A stretch of 24,391 nt of DNA, taken from positions 1 to 24,391 of IMG/VR virus record IMGVR_UViG_3300047476_002048; one strand, 5' to 3'. Under the pieces are notes generated by a model, which was not told where the DNA came from, ran no database searches, and worked only from the letters and a program-made list of their open reading frames with translations. The position numbers and the translations under genes were made by a program. This DNA comes from a virus. Below, in pieces: positions 1 through 5,333 of this stretch (positions are counted from its first letter, which is position 1; every line of letters starts with the position of its first letter).

Positions 1-20
1 GTATGGGAGCGCTCCCATAC
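1..20. repeat. Perfect 20-bp palindrome at left edge
   Basis: GTATGGGAGCGCTCCCATAC equals its own reverse complement. Its right half begins the 29-bp tandem array. Its left half matches the inverted form of the same unit rather than the GGTCCGGAGC that precedes every other copy. The array therefore appears to change orientation here (head to head), with the rest lying outside the window. It could be a real telomere-like or cruciform structure, or a fold-back artefact at a contig end. Confidence 0.85.
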
Positions 21-211
21 GCCGGGAGTGGTCCGGAGCGCTCCCATACGCCGGGAGTGGTCCGGAGCGCTTCCATACGCCGGGAGTGGTCCGGAGCGCT
101 CCCATACGCCGGGAGTGGTCCGGAGCGCTCCCATACGCCGGGAGTGGTCCGGAGCGCTCCCATACGCCGGGAGTGGTCCGGAGCGCTCCCATACGCCGGG
201 AGTGGTCCGTT
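9..211. repeat. 29-bp tandem repeat array, 7 copies
   Basis: Seven head-to-tail copies of a 29-bp GC-rich unit start at 9, 38, 67, 96, 125, 154 and 183. The only variant is C to T in the third copy, at 71-72, and the last copy loses its final bases. Each unit carries two dyads: the palindrome GGAGCGCTCC and a hairpin CTCCC-7 nt-GGGAG. There are no spacers, so this is not a CRISPR. Near-identity of copies suggests recent expansion or functional constraint, such as binding by a partition, packaging or replication protein. Because 29 is not a multiple of 3, the array is open in several frames, and the apparent reading frames across it are a by-product. Confidence 0.95.
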
Positions 212-264
212 GTATGGTATAGAAAAAGGCTAGAAAAAAAGTTGGAGAAAATGTTTTTAGTCCG

Positions 265-293
265 TTGACACAGTCCGGTTTTTATGGTACGAT
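265..293 (+). promoter_or_regulatory. Strong sigma70-type promoter
   Basis: A perfect -35 TTGACA (265-270) is separated by exactly 17 bp from TACGAT (288-293), a 4/6 match to TATAAT. Transcription would start near 300 and run toward the gene at 587, giving a leader of nearly 290 nt. The -35 lies inside a GTTGACA motif that also occurs in the origin and in other control regions, so a regulator or initiator could compete for it. Confidence 0.7.
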
Positions 294-510
294 CAAAGAT
301 CCGGTTGAAAACCGCTATGCACTTTTTGCGTAGCTGACTATGACTTTTTTGCGTAGGCCTCGCAAATCTTGCGGAGAAGGTTTGTAAAAAATACCCACGC
401 CGGAGAAAAAAGTCTAGGGGGGTCAAGCTCCCAGAAAAAAGTCCCTATATTTTGGGAGGCATTTGAATTTCCTGGCAAATTTTCAGAAACAAAAAGACAA
501 TCTAAGATAG

Positions 511-538
511 TTGACACCTTTTATCGTTACAGTGTAAT
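511..538 (+). promoter_or_regulatory. Candidate second promoter for the 587 gene
   Basis: TTGACA at 511-516 is followed after 16 bp by TGTAAT (533-538). TAATCA at 18 bp is an alternative -10. The placement, just before a short hairpin and the ribosome-binding site of the 587 gene, fits a promoter, but the -10 is weaker than that of the promoter at 265-293. Confidence 0.4.
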
Positions 539-548
539 CATAGCAGTA

Positions 549-568
549 GAGAGTGGCGTGACACTCTC
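549..568 (+). promoter_or_regulatory. 5' leader hairpin upstream of the 587 gene
   Basis: GAGAGTG (549-555) and CACTCTC (562-568) form a perfect 7-bp stem with loop GCGTGA, ending 10 nt before the Shine-Dalgarno sequence TTGGAGG. A nearly identical hairpin stands at 1661-1680 in front of another gene. A 5' hairpin there could stabilise the mRNA or bind a regulator. Confidence 0.55.
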
Positions 569-586
569 GTTTTCTTGGAGGCCAAT

Positions 587-1441
587 ATGACACCCGTTCG
601 CACAGACATTCATCGACCATCTGCAATTCAGCCGCAAGACTACGATTTCGTGGGCATCTGGTATGACCCACAGGAAGAGACCGAAGTTGGCGGTGCTTTT
701 ATGCTCAGACTCGAGCGTGAAAAGATCCAAGCCCACATGAATCAGAGCGGTGGGCGCTGGGCTACTCACGAGCACGGCGGAACGTGCCAGTGCTGCGGAG
801 CTACCGCTCAATACCTTGCTGTATTCCATCACCAGTTCGCCAACGAATATATTCGCATTGGCGAGCTCTGCACGGGCAAGATGCACAAGGCGTGTGCCGC
901 AGCGTTCGCTTCAGCTCGTCGCTCTGTATCCAACGCTCGGAAAGCAGTTGCGGGGAAGCGCAAGGCTCAACTTATCCTTTCCGACTTGGGACTATCTCAA
1001 GCGTGGGAGTTGTACAACACGAAAGGCAAGCCGGACCTTTACGAGGAGAACACGGTCACTGACATGGTTCGCAACCTTGTGAAGTACGGAGGCCTCTCAG
1101 AGAAGCAGGAAGCGTTTTTGCGTAAGCTCATAATGACCATCAACTCACGGGCCGAGATAGCAGCGAAGCGAGCTGCGGAGAAGGCTGCAGCGCTCGACTG
1201 CCCAAAGGGTCGTATGGTCATTACAGGCACGGTTCTTTCGACCAAGATGTCGGACGGCGTGTACGGGAGCGTTCTTAAGATGCTCGTGAAGACCCCTGAC
1301 GGCTACACGGTTTACGGCACGGTGCCGTCAGGGCTTGAGGCCGAGAAGGGCGCTGTAGTGACCTTTAAGGCGACTCTTGAGCCGTCCGACAAAGATCCGA
1401 AGCACGGCTACTTTTCACGACCGATCGCGCAAAAGCAGTAA
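587..1441 (+). CDS. Conserved hypothetical phage/plasmid protein with Cys-rich N-terminal region
   Basis: A 284-residue protein; I do not recognise the family. The start is the ATG preceded by CTTGGAGGCCAAT; an in-frame TTG four codons upstream lies inside that ribosome-binding site and is rejected. The N-terminal third holds a cysteine/histidine cluster (C67, C69, C70, H81, H82, C95, C103) that could bind zinc. A Lys/Ala-rich helical middle (about 185-200) follows. The C-terminal 80 residues alternate short hydrophobic strands and glycines and might be an OB-like fold, which is inference only. It is the first gene after the repeat array, has its own promoter and leader hairpin, and is separated from the next gene by a hairpin at 1450-1479. 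A nucleic-acid-binding role is possible but not shown. Confidence 0.8.
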   Translation: MTPVRTDIHRPSAIQPQDYDFVGIWYDPQEETEVGGAFMLRLEREKIQAHMNQSGGRWATHEHGGTCQCCGATAQYLAVFHHQFANEYIRIGELCTGKMHKACAAAFASARRSVSNARKAVAGKRKAQLILSDLGLSQAWELYNTKGKPDLYEENTVTDMVRNLVKYGGLSEKQEAFLRKLIMTINSRAEIAAKRAAEKAAALDCPKGRMVITGTVLSTKMSDGVYGSVLKMLVKTPDGYTVYGTVPSGLEAEKGAVVTFKATLEPSDKDPKHGYFSRPIAQKQ

Positions 1442-1449
1442 AGGTTTTA

Positions 1450-1479
1450 GCCCACACGCTCGATAGTGGGTGTGTGGGC
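1450..1479 (+). promoter_or_regulatory. Hairpin between the 587 and 1502 genes
   Basis: GCCCACAC (1450-1457) pairs perfectly with GTGTGGGC (1472-1479) across a 14-nt loop. No T-tract follows, so it is not a classical intrinsic terminator. It lies 22 nt before the start at 1502 and may act as an mRNA stability or processing element. Its CCCAC-GCT core partly resembles the leader just before the 1661-1680 hairpin. Confidence 0.45.
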
Positions 1480-1501
1480 AGTTAATGACTAGGAGGCAAC
1501 T

Positions 1502-1642
1502 ATGAGAACAGCAAACATCGTTATGTGTACCATCACCGCAATCCTTTTCACTATCTGGTGCATCCAGAAGGTGGAGTACGCAATGAGACCGGACGGAGTT
1601 AAAAAGTCTTCTTATTCCGTTGACACGCTAATGGAGGTGTGA
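1502..1642 (+). CDS. Small single-pass membrane protein (46 aa)
   Basis: It has a textbook initiation site, TAGGAGGCAACTATG. Residues about 4-20 form a hydrophobic segment rich in Ile, Leu, Phe and Trp, followed by a charged tail, so a single inner-membrane pass is likely. Function is unknown. Its 3' end contains GTTGACA (1619-1625), a motif repeated in control regions of this window. It is one of several single-TM microproteins encoded here. Confidence 0.6.
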   Translation: MRTANIVMCTITAILFTIWCIQKVEYAMRPDGVKKSSYSVDTLMEV

Positions 1643-1660
1643 GAAGGTCGACCCACGCTA

Positions 1661-1680
1661 GAGAGTGACGTGACGCTCTC
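1661..1680 (+). promoter_or_regulatory. 5' leader hairpin upstream of the 1702 gene
   Basis: GAGAGTG (1661-1667), loop ACGTGA, CGCTCTC (1674-1680). Compared with the hairpin at 549-568, one stem pair has changed from U-A to U-G, so pairing is kept while the sequence differs. The loop differs by one base. The Shine-Dalgarno AGGAGG follows 11 nt later. Confidence 0.55.
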
Positions 1681-1701
1681 AAGCAATTTTAGGAGGCAAG
1701 T

Positions 1702-1869
1702 ATGACAAAGAAACTTTACAAGGTAACTCGGCTCTTCATCGGTGGAAGTCTCAAGAGACTTACGCACACTGAAGTAACCTCTGTTCAATTCAAGGTTGGG
1801 TTCGTATGCAAGAAGCCATGCGGCGCAGCATCAAGCCCCTACGTCATCATCGCAGTAGAGGAGGCGTAA
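1702..1869 (+). CDS. Hypothetical protein (55 aa)
   Basis: It is preceded by the strong site TTTAGGAGGCAAGTATG and by the leader hairpin at 1661-1680. The short protein ends with predicted strands and carries a Cys pair in the motif VCKKPCG; no membrane segment is seen. Its stop is only 4 bp before the next ATG, and the last codons (GAGGAGGCG) supply that gene's ribosome-binding site, so the two are translationally coupled. Function unknown. Confidence 0.55.
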   Translation: MTKKLYKVTRLFIGGSLKRLTHTEVTSVQFKVGFVCKKPCGAASSPYVIIAVEEA

Positions 1870-1873
1870 GGCC

Positions 1874-2158
1874 ATGACAATCGCACAGACAATCTTTGAG
1901 CAGTTGGGTGGAGGGCGCTTCGTCGTCATGACGGGCGCTCGAGCGTTCGTATCGACGGGCAAGGGATTGAGGTTCCGTCTCCCGTGCCGCAAAGCGAACG
2001 TGGTGGAGATTACCCTCACGCCAGCTGACGAATACGACATGCGGTTCTCGCTCGTCCGTGCCGGGAACGTGAAGGTAGTGCAGGAGTACAACGGCGTTTA
2101 CTGGGACCAGCTGCAGTCGCTCTTCACGAGCGTGACAGGACTTTACACAAGGCTATAG
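1874..2158 (+). CDS. Conserved small phage/plasmid protein (94 aa)
   Basis: The sequence begins with an EQLGGGRFVVMTGA motif, continues with a basic RLPCRK stretch and a TLTPADEYDMRF strand, and ends with a helix and GLYTRL. I recall this arrangement from small proteins often carried on plasmids, integrative elements and phages, usually annotated as hypothetical. No catalytic motif is evident. It is coupled to the 1702 gene upstream and followed 9 bp later by the 2168 gene, so these form one transcription unit. The family resemblance is from memory. Confidence 0.7.
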   Translation: MTIAQTIFEQLGGGRFVVMTGARAFVSTGKGLRFRLPCRKANVVEITLTPADEYDMRFSLVRAGNVKVVQEYNGVYWDQLQSLFTSVTGLYTRL

Positions 2159-2167
2159 GAGGCAACT

Positions 2168-2689
2168 ATGAGACTAAAGATAGACAGAGACTACAGACGA
2201 TCGCGGGAGCTCGCTCCCTACCTATGCTGGGACGGCGACATGCCACGTCCGGTTATGCTGACCGTGGACATGACAAACGGCGAGGCCTTTCTCGCCACCT
2301 TGCCTGACGGAGGCGTATGCCTCCCAGAGGGGCTTAAAACCTTCCCCGTTGACCCATGCCTGACGGTTAACGGCATCGACCAGCTCTTCGCATTTCCAGG
2401 CGTTGAGGACGCTCTCCAGGGTGTTCTCGATGGCGACAAGGAGTCCGAGGCATTCCTGTGGGAGATGGCGTCCTCCGGGCTCTACGAGCGCCTTGAGGGC
2501 CTACAGCCGATGGAGCCGTGGGAGTACGCACAGTCCCACCCCCTGGAGGTCAACGAAGGCGAGAGCATCGAAGAGGCCGCTGAGCGCATCGTAGCAGAGG
2601 CGCTTGAAGACCTCGTGTACCTGAGAGCTATCGACGTTGAGTGCCACCTCGAAGACGAAAGTGACGAGGGCCTTGAGGACGAAGAGTAA
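2168..2689 (+). CDS. Acidic hypothetical protein (173 aa)
   Basis: The start follows TAGGAGGCAACTATG, whose AGGAGG overlaps the previous gene's stop region. The N-terminal 70 residues look like a small beta-rich domain. The rest is helical and strongly acidic, finishing in a run of Glu/Asp with almost no balancing Lys. The net charge should be strongly negative. Small acidic phage proteins include DNA mimics that block restriction enzymes, but no known anti-restriction motif is recognised, so that is speculation. Its neighbours are plasmid/phage accessory genes. Confidence 0.7.
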   Translation: MRLKIDRDYRRSRELAPYLCWDGDMPRPVMLTVDMTNGEAFLATLPDGGVCLPEGLKTFPVDPCLTVNGIDQLFAFPGVEDALQGVLDGDKESEAFLWEMASSGLYERLEGLQPMEPWEYAQSHPLEVNEGESIEEAAERIVAEALEDLVYLRAIDVECHLEDESDEGLEDEE

Positions 2690-2711
2690 CCCTATATTTT
2701 TGGAGGCAATT

Positions 2712-3485
2712 ATGAACCTAGTGAATTTTATGGACCTAAGCCAGAAGGAGACCGTAAGGGCCTCCACCCCTTACGCCAACCTGAGTGACGAGTACTCGAT
2801 GGTCTCAACGGCTGACATCCTCGAGACTTTTAGGGCCGACGGCTGGGTGCCGACGGACTACCGGGAGAAGAAGGTTCGTGTGGCAGAGCGCATCGGCAAG
2901 CAGCAGCATTGCATCGTGCTCACACGCACGGACGCTGAGGGCTCTATGGGCTCTACGGTTCCACGCATCATGCTGAAGAACAGTCACGATGGGACAAGTA
3001 GTCTCCAGCTCCTCTCGGGTCTTTTTGAGCGCATTTGCGCCAATGGGCTCGTAGTAGGTGCGAGCGCTGAGGATGTCCGGTTTCGTCACCTTGGCTTGAC
3101 TGAGGAGACCATCCGGGTAGGGATTCAGAGAGTCACATCGTCGCTAGAGAGGGCCATAAATCTTTCTGACAGGATGAAGGCTATCACCCTCGACGACAGA
3201 GAGCGGCTGGAGTTCTCTGAGAAGGTCATCAACATGGTATGGGGCGGGACTGACTATAGAATTGCTCCGACTGCCCTGCTTTGGAACCATCGCCAGGAGC
3301 AGCGGGTGCCGACGCTCTGGAACACCTTTAACACGGTGCAGGAGCGAATCATCCGGGGGGGCGTCCCTCAGTACCGATTAAACGGTACGTCGATACGCTC
3401 AAGGGAGGTTAAGGCCATTGACCGTTCGATCTCGCTCAACCAGTTGATGTGGGACATTGCGGAGGATGTATGTACAAAGAATTAG
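2712..3485 (+). CDS. DUF932 family phage/plasmid-like protein
   Basis: A 257-residue protein. The hallmark of the family is visible in the first half: QQHCIVLTR, then PRIMLKNSHDGTSSLQLLSG, then an ICANGLVVG block. DUF932 proteins are common on plasmids and phages, are often annotated 'phage/plasmid-like protein', and have no settled biochemical role. The start is the ATG after CTATATTTTTGGAGGCAATT; an upstream in-frame start would overlap the previous gene and lacks a ribosome-binding site. The length is within but toward the short side of the family. The 3' end overlaps the next gene by 16 nt, so the two are coupled. Confidence 0.85.
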   Translation: MNLVNFMDLSQKETVRASTPYANLSDEYSMVSTADILETFRADGWVPTDYREKKVRVAERIGKQQHCIVLTRTDAEGSMGSTVPRIMLKNSHDGTSSLQLLSGLFERICANGLVVGASAEDVRFRHLGLTEETIRVGIQRVTSSLERAINLSDRMKAITLDDRERLEFSEKVINMVWGGTDYRIAPTALLWNHRQEQRVPTLWNTFNTVQERIIRGGVPQYRLNGTSIRSREVKAIDRSISLNQLMWDIAEDVCTKN

Positions 3486-3670
3486 TAGAGATGGCTAAGA
3501 AGGCGGAGATTCCCGAGGTGCTTGAGGCTGTCGCTGCAGCCATCTCCGACCATGCTTCCCGACAGCCACAGGACGAGAAGTTCGACTGGTACCGGATGGT
3601 CCACGAGCTCCGAGAGATCGCGGCGACCGCTCGGGAGTATGAGCAACATTTTGCCGGGAGGCGGGGGTAG
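3470..3670 (+). CDS. Small helical protein (66 aa)
   Basis: The start ATG lies inside the end of the DUF932 gene, with GGAGG just upstream. The protein is almost entirely predicted helix, with alternating Glu/Lys/Arg and Ala, and ends with AGRRG. No family is recognised. It is the last gene of the left + strand cluster, followed within 20 bp by two intrinsic terminators. Confidence 0.6.
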   Translation: MYKELVEMAKKAEIPEVLEAVAAAISDHASRQPQDEKFDWYRMVHELREIAATAREYEQHFAGRRG

Positions 3671-3682
3671 CTCGTTTTTCCA

Positions 3683-3710
3683 CCCCCCTCCGAGTAAAAT
3701 TGGAGGGGGG
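3683..3710 (+). terminator. Intrinsic terminator 1 of the left gene cluster
   Basis: CCCCCCTCC (3683-3691) pairs with GGAGGGGGG (3702-3710) over a 10-nt loop. The stem is perfect, 9 bp and G+C-rich, and is followed by TATTTTATT. Confidence 0.85.
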
Positions 3711-3747
3711 TATTTTATTCATCAGACCCCTCCCTATATTTACCTTT

Positions 3748-3772
3748 AGCCCCCTTCCTGGGGGCTTTTTTT
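3748..3772 (+). terminator. Intrinsic terminator 2 of the left gene cluster
   Basis: AGCCCCC (3748-3754), loop TTCCT, GGGGGCT (3760-3766), then a run of seven T (3766-3772). A second strong terminator only 38 bp after the first insulates the following origin-like DNA from transcription, which is typical of replication origins. Confidence 0.9.
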
Positions 3773-3775
3773 ATG

Positions 3776-3787
3776 GGGGGTACCCCC
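3776..3787. repeat. 12-bp palindrome GGGGGTACCCCC
   Basis: A perfect palindrome lying between the last terminator and the first iteron. Its 10-bp core GGGGTACCCC recurs at 4816-4825 on the far side of the origin-like DNA. Confidence 0.7.
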
Positions 3788-3795
3788 TCCATGTA

Positions 3796-3854
3796 TCAAC
3801 GGATTACCGTGGGGAACCTTTCGGTATCAACAGATTCCCACGGTAATCCGTTGA
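3796..3854. repeat. 18-bp perfect inverted repeat built from iterons
   Basis: The 18-bp arm at 3796-3813 is the exact reverse complement of 3837-3854. Each arm contains the iteron TCAACGGATTACCG. The 23-bp spacer holds a degenerate copy, TATCAACAGATT. Arms of this length could extrude as a cruciform or bind a dimeric initiator. Confidence 0.85.
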
Positions 3855-4005
3855 CTCTTTTGCGGTAATCCGTTGACACGTGCCTTTGTAACTACCTGAT
3901 GACTGGTTCGTTTTTGGCACTTTTGCGGTAATTGGTTGACACAACACGACCTAATTTCAACTACTTGCAAGAGAATTGTCAACAGATTACCGCAAAAGAG
4001 TCAAC
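3850..4005. repeat. 27-bp inverted repeat in the origin
   Basis: The 27-bp arm 3850-3876 is the reverse complement of 3979-4005 with a single mismatch (iteron position 6, G versus A). Each arm has a full iteron plus a flanking CAAAAGAGTCAAC block, i.e. a second GTTGAC half-site. A further iteron at 3926-3939 lies between the arms. Confidence 0.85.
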
Positions 4006-4118
4006 AGGATTAACGAAATAAAAACATGACCTAGGGGGGGGAGGGTAACCTCTCGTCAGGTACTTACACGGATTTTTCTGCCAGCTCTGCCAGCGCTCTG
4101 CCAACCAGGGTGGCAGAG

Positions 4119-4127
4119 TTATCCACA
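4119..4127 (+). other. DnaA box 1
   Basis: TTATCCACA, an exact match to the consensus DnaA-binding site, directly following TGGCAGAG. Confidence 0.85.
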
Positions 4128-4174
4128 GGATTAACCAGTAGTAATCATTGCACTTGTTCTCTTTTTTGCTTGAG

Positions 4175-4183
4175 TTATCCACA
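4175..4183 (+). other. DnaA box 2
   Basis: Exact TTATCCACA, followed by GGCTGCCAG. Unlike the other three boxes, it is not preceded by the TGGCAGAG element. Confidence 0.85.
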
Positions 4184-4309
4184 GGCTGCCAGCTGAAAGT
4201 CAAACTAAGGTACCTTTTTTTTCTACGATATTCAGTTGATACAAACTAAAAAGATTTACGCCTAAAAAAACTAAGGCCTTTCCCGCTTTTGGCAAAACCT
4301 CTGGCAGAG

Positions 4310-4318
4310 TTATCCACA
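4310..4318 (+). other. DnaA box 3
   Basis: Exact TTATCCACA directly following TGGCAGAG (4302-4309), on the right of the AT-rich stretch. Confidence 0.85.
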
Positions 4319-4357
4319 GGTTGGCCTCTTTACTCAATGATACTGGCACCTTAGCCC

Positions 4358-4366
4358 TGTGGATAA
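4358..4366 (-). other. DnaA box 4 (inverted)
   Basis: TGTGGATAA on the top strand, i.e. TTATCCACA on the bottom strand. It faces box 3 and is followed by CTCTGCCAG, so the composite unit is exactly inverted relative to boxes 1 and 3. Confidence 0.85.
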
Positions 4367-4514
4367 CTCTGCCAGCGCTCTAAAAACGGCTGGCAGAGCT
4401 CTGGCAGAGCTGGCAGAGAAGACAGGGAATGTCGAGGCACTACAAGTAGTTATGGCGTAAGTGCCTGAATCAGCCCTCTGGCAAACCTCCTACAGGTGGG
4501 ATACATCACCCCTC

Positions 4515-4793
4515 ATGAGCGACCACGAAACAATCATTCTCATCAACGACGGGGACATCTCGGAAGGCTTCTTCTGCTTTAGCACCACGAAGGCTGTGCA
4601 GTTCGCCAAGCTTTGCAAGCGGGTTGGAGGCGAAGAAAACCTTCTCGCCGTCGCTACCTCGACACATGGTGGCAAAATCACCTCCTGGGTATGCAAAGTG
4701 CCCCTGAAGTACCTCTCCAAGCGGAACTGGAGCATAGGCCCCAAGCGTAAAGGCTCTACAATCCCTCCAACACGCCCTCCAGTGCAGGCTTGA
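4515..4793 (+). CDS. Hypothetical protein next to the origin (92 aa)
   Basis: A 92-residue basic protein of unrecognised family, with an N-terminal strand-rich part (residues 5-20), a helix (about 24-38) and a basic Pro-rich tail. An in-frame GTG at 4461 would add 18 residues; neither start has a good ribosome-binding site, and I prefer the ATG. Lying directly right of the DnaA-box region, it could be an origin-associated factor, but nothing in the sequence proves that. Confidence 0.5.
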   Translation: MSDHETIILINDGDISEGFFCFSTTKAVQFAKLCKRVGGEENLLAVATSTHGGKITSWVCKVPLKYLSKRNWSIGPKRKGSTIPPTRPPVQA

Positions 4794-4813
4794 GCGACGA
4801 TCTCCATCGACCC

Positions 4814-4827
4814 TAGGGGTACCCCTA
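4814..4827. repeat. 14-bp palindrome TAGGGGTACCCCTA
   Basis: Perfect palindrome in the gap before the VRR-NUC gene. Its core GGGGTACCCC is identical to that of 3776-3787, so the two flank the origin segment and the 4515 gene about 1 kb apart. Confidence 0.65.
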
Positions 4828-4905
4828 CCCCAGTGGCTTTAGTCGCTCTACGGGCCTTCTAGCGCCTTCTTGCCCTCGCCGCCCGCTGGTGCTACGTCCC
4901 GACAC

Positions 4906-5265
4906 ATGGCTCCACGGGTCTCTGAACACACTGAGCAGTCTCGGTTTTTCGCCATCCTTCGACGGCTCAAGCACCCGTGGGCGCAGTGGGCCTTTGCCAT
5001 CCCCAACGGCTTCCTGGACTCCAAGTCCAAGAGAATCAGAGCCTGGAGGGAAGGCGTCCTCTCTGGGACCCCCGACGTATTCATCCCTTTCCCTTCTAAG
5101 GGCTTCCACGGCCTCTTCATTGAATTCAAAGCACAGGGGGGCACCCTCTCTATACCCCAGAGGGAATTTCTCGCCTACGCTCGTTCTGCGGGCTATAAAG
5201 CCGAAGTGGTCTTTTCCCTCCGAGAGGCCCTCACGGTGCTCAAAGACTATGCGGAGGCTTCATGA
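4906..5265 (+). CDS. VRR-NUC domain nuclease
   Basis: A 119-residue stand-alone VRR-NUC protein (PD-(D/E)XK superfamily), the usual size for phage members. The order of motifs fits: early Glu (E7/E10 in EHTEQ), AIPNG (31-35), GTPDVFI with D57, then IEFKAQGG with E73 and K75, then a helix starting PQREF and a GYKAEVV strand. D57, E73 and K75 are the expected metal-binding and catalytic residues. Phage VRR-NUCs are thought to cut branched or replication-intermediate DNA. The chosen ATG lacks a clear Shine-Dalgarno site; a TTG at 4870 is possible. Its stop overlaps (ATGA) the start of a 23-codon mini-gene at 5262. Confidence 0.88.
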   Translation: MAPRVSEHTEQSRFFAILRRLKHPWAQWAFAIPNGFLDSKSKRIRAWREGVLSGTPDVFIPFPSKGFHGLFIEFKAQGGTLSIPQREFLAYARSAGYKAEVVFSLREALTVLKDYAEAS

Positions 5266-5333
5266 GCCAAGAGCCCAAGAGCCCGTACATCGATAGCGGT
5301 CATTCACACCCCGGAGGGCCAAAAGTCCCATGA
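5262..5333 (+). CDS. 23-codon coupled mini-gene duplicating the next gene's start
   Basis: It starts in an ATGA overlap with the VRR-NUC stop behind GGAGGCTTC and ends in an ATGA overlap with the start at 5330. Its first 11 residues, MSQEPKSPYID, are identical to those of the 5330 protein; then the sequence diverges and stops. It looks like a partial duplication of the 5330 gene start that now serves as a translational relay. The peptide itself may have no role. Confidence 0.5.
   Translation: MSQEPKSPYIDSGHSHPGGPKVP

Larger units (their letters stand above)
212..586 (+). promoter_or_regulatory. Non-coding leader region upstream of the first gene cluster
   Basis: This 375-bp stretch holds no convincing gene. 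It contains two candidate promoters (described separately) and small hairpins at 302-314 (CGGTT-GAA-AACCG) and 361-373 (CGCAA-ATC-TTGCG). There are direct repeats of CTTTTTGCGTAG near 322-333 and 344-356 and of AGAAAAAAGTC at 404-414 and 433-443. Arms CTCCCA (428-433) and TGGGAG (453-458) could pair. The composition is AT-rich compared with its neighbours. It may be a long 5' leader or hold a small RNA, but I see no terminator that would end such an RNA. Confidence 0.5.
4078..4418. repeat. CTCTGCCA / TGGCAGAG short repeats
   Basis: Copies on the top strand as CTGCCA(G) at 4078, 4085, 4096, 4186 and 4367. Copies as TGGCAGAG at 4111, 4302, 4391, 4402 and 4411. Three abut DnaA boxes to give the composite CTGGCAGAGTTATCCACAGG or near-variants (4111-4129, 4302-4320, and inverted at 4356-4375). 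The composite is more than a DnaA box alone and suggests a second protein bound side by side with DnaA. Confidence 0.8.
3796..4420. other. Putative replication origin
   Basis: About 625 bp without genes. The left half (3796-4015) carries seven iterons of consensus TCAACRGATTACCG in both orientations: 3796, 3827 (degenerate), 3841, 3863, 3926, 3979 and 4001 (one-base insertion). The right half carries four perfect DnaA boxes, TTATCCACA, and about ten copies of CTCTGCCA/TGGCAGAG. Between boxes lies AT-rich DNA (about 4200-4275) with A- and T-runs that could unwind. Iterons, DnaA boxes, an AT-rich unwinding region and upstream terminators together are the classical layout of plasmid and phage origins. 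No separate Rep gene is recognised; the Prim-Pol/SF3 helicase at 6890-9160 is the best initiator candidate, by analogy with P4 alpha. Confidence 0.82.

Noticed and set aside
9-211. CRISPR-like array
   Set aside because: Units are head to tail with no spacers and no cas genes are nearby.
3-268. Three overlapping open frames across the tandem array
   Set aside because: They arise because a 29-bp unit without stop codons is open in several frames; they show no ribosome-binding site and only repetitive sequence.
369-590. 73-codon frame before the 587 gene
   Set aside because: It has no good start, runs through promoter and hairpin elements, and ends inside the next gene.
1620-1648. TTGACA at 1620-1625 as a full promoter
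   Set aside because: No acceptable -10 hexamer lies 15-19 bp downstream; it was kept only as part of the GTTGACA motif set.
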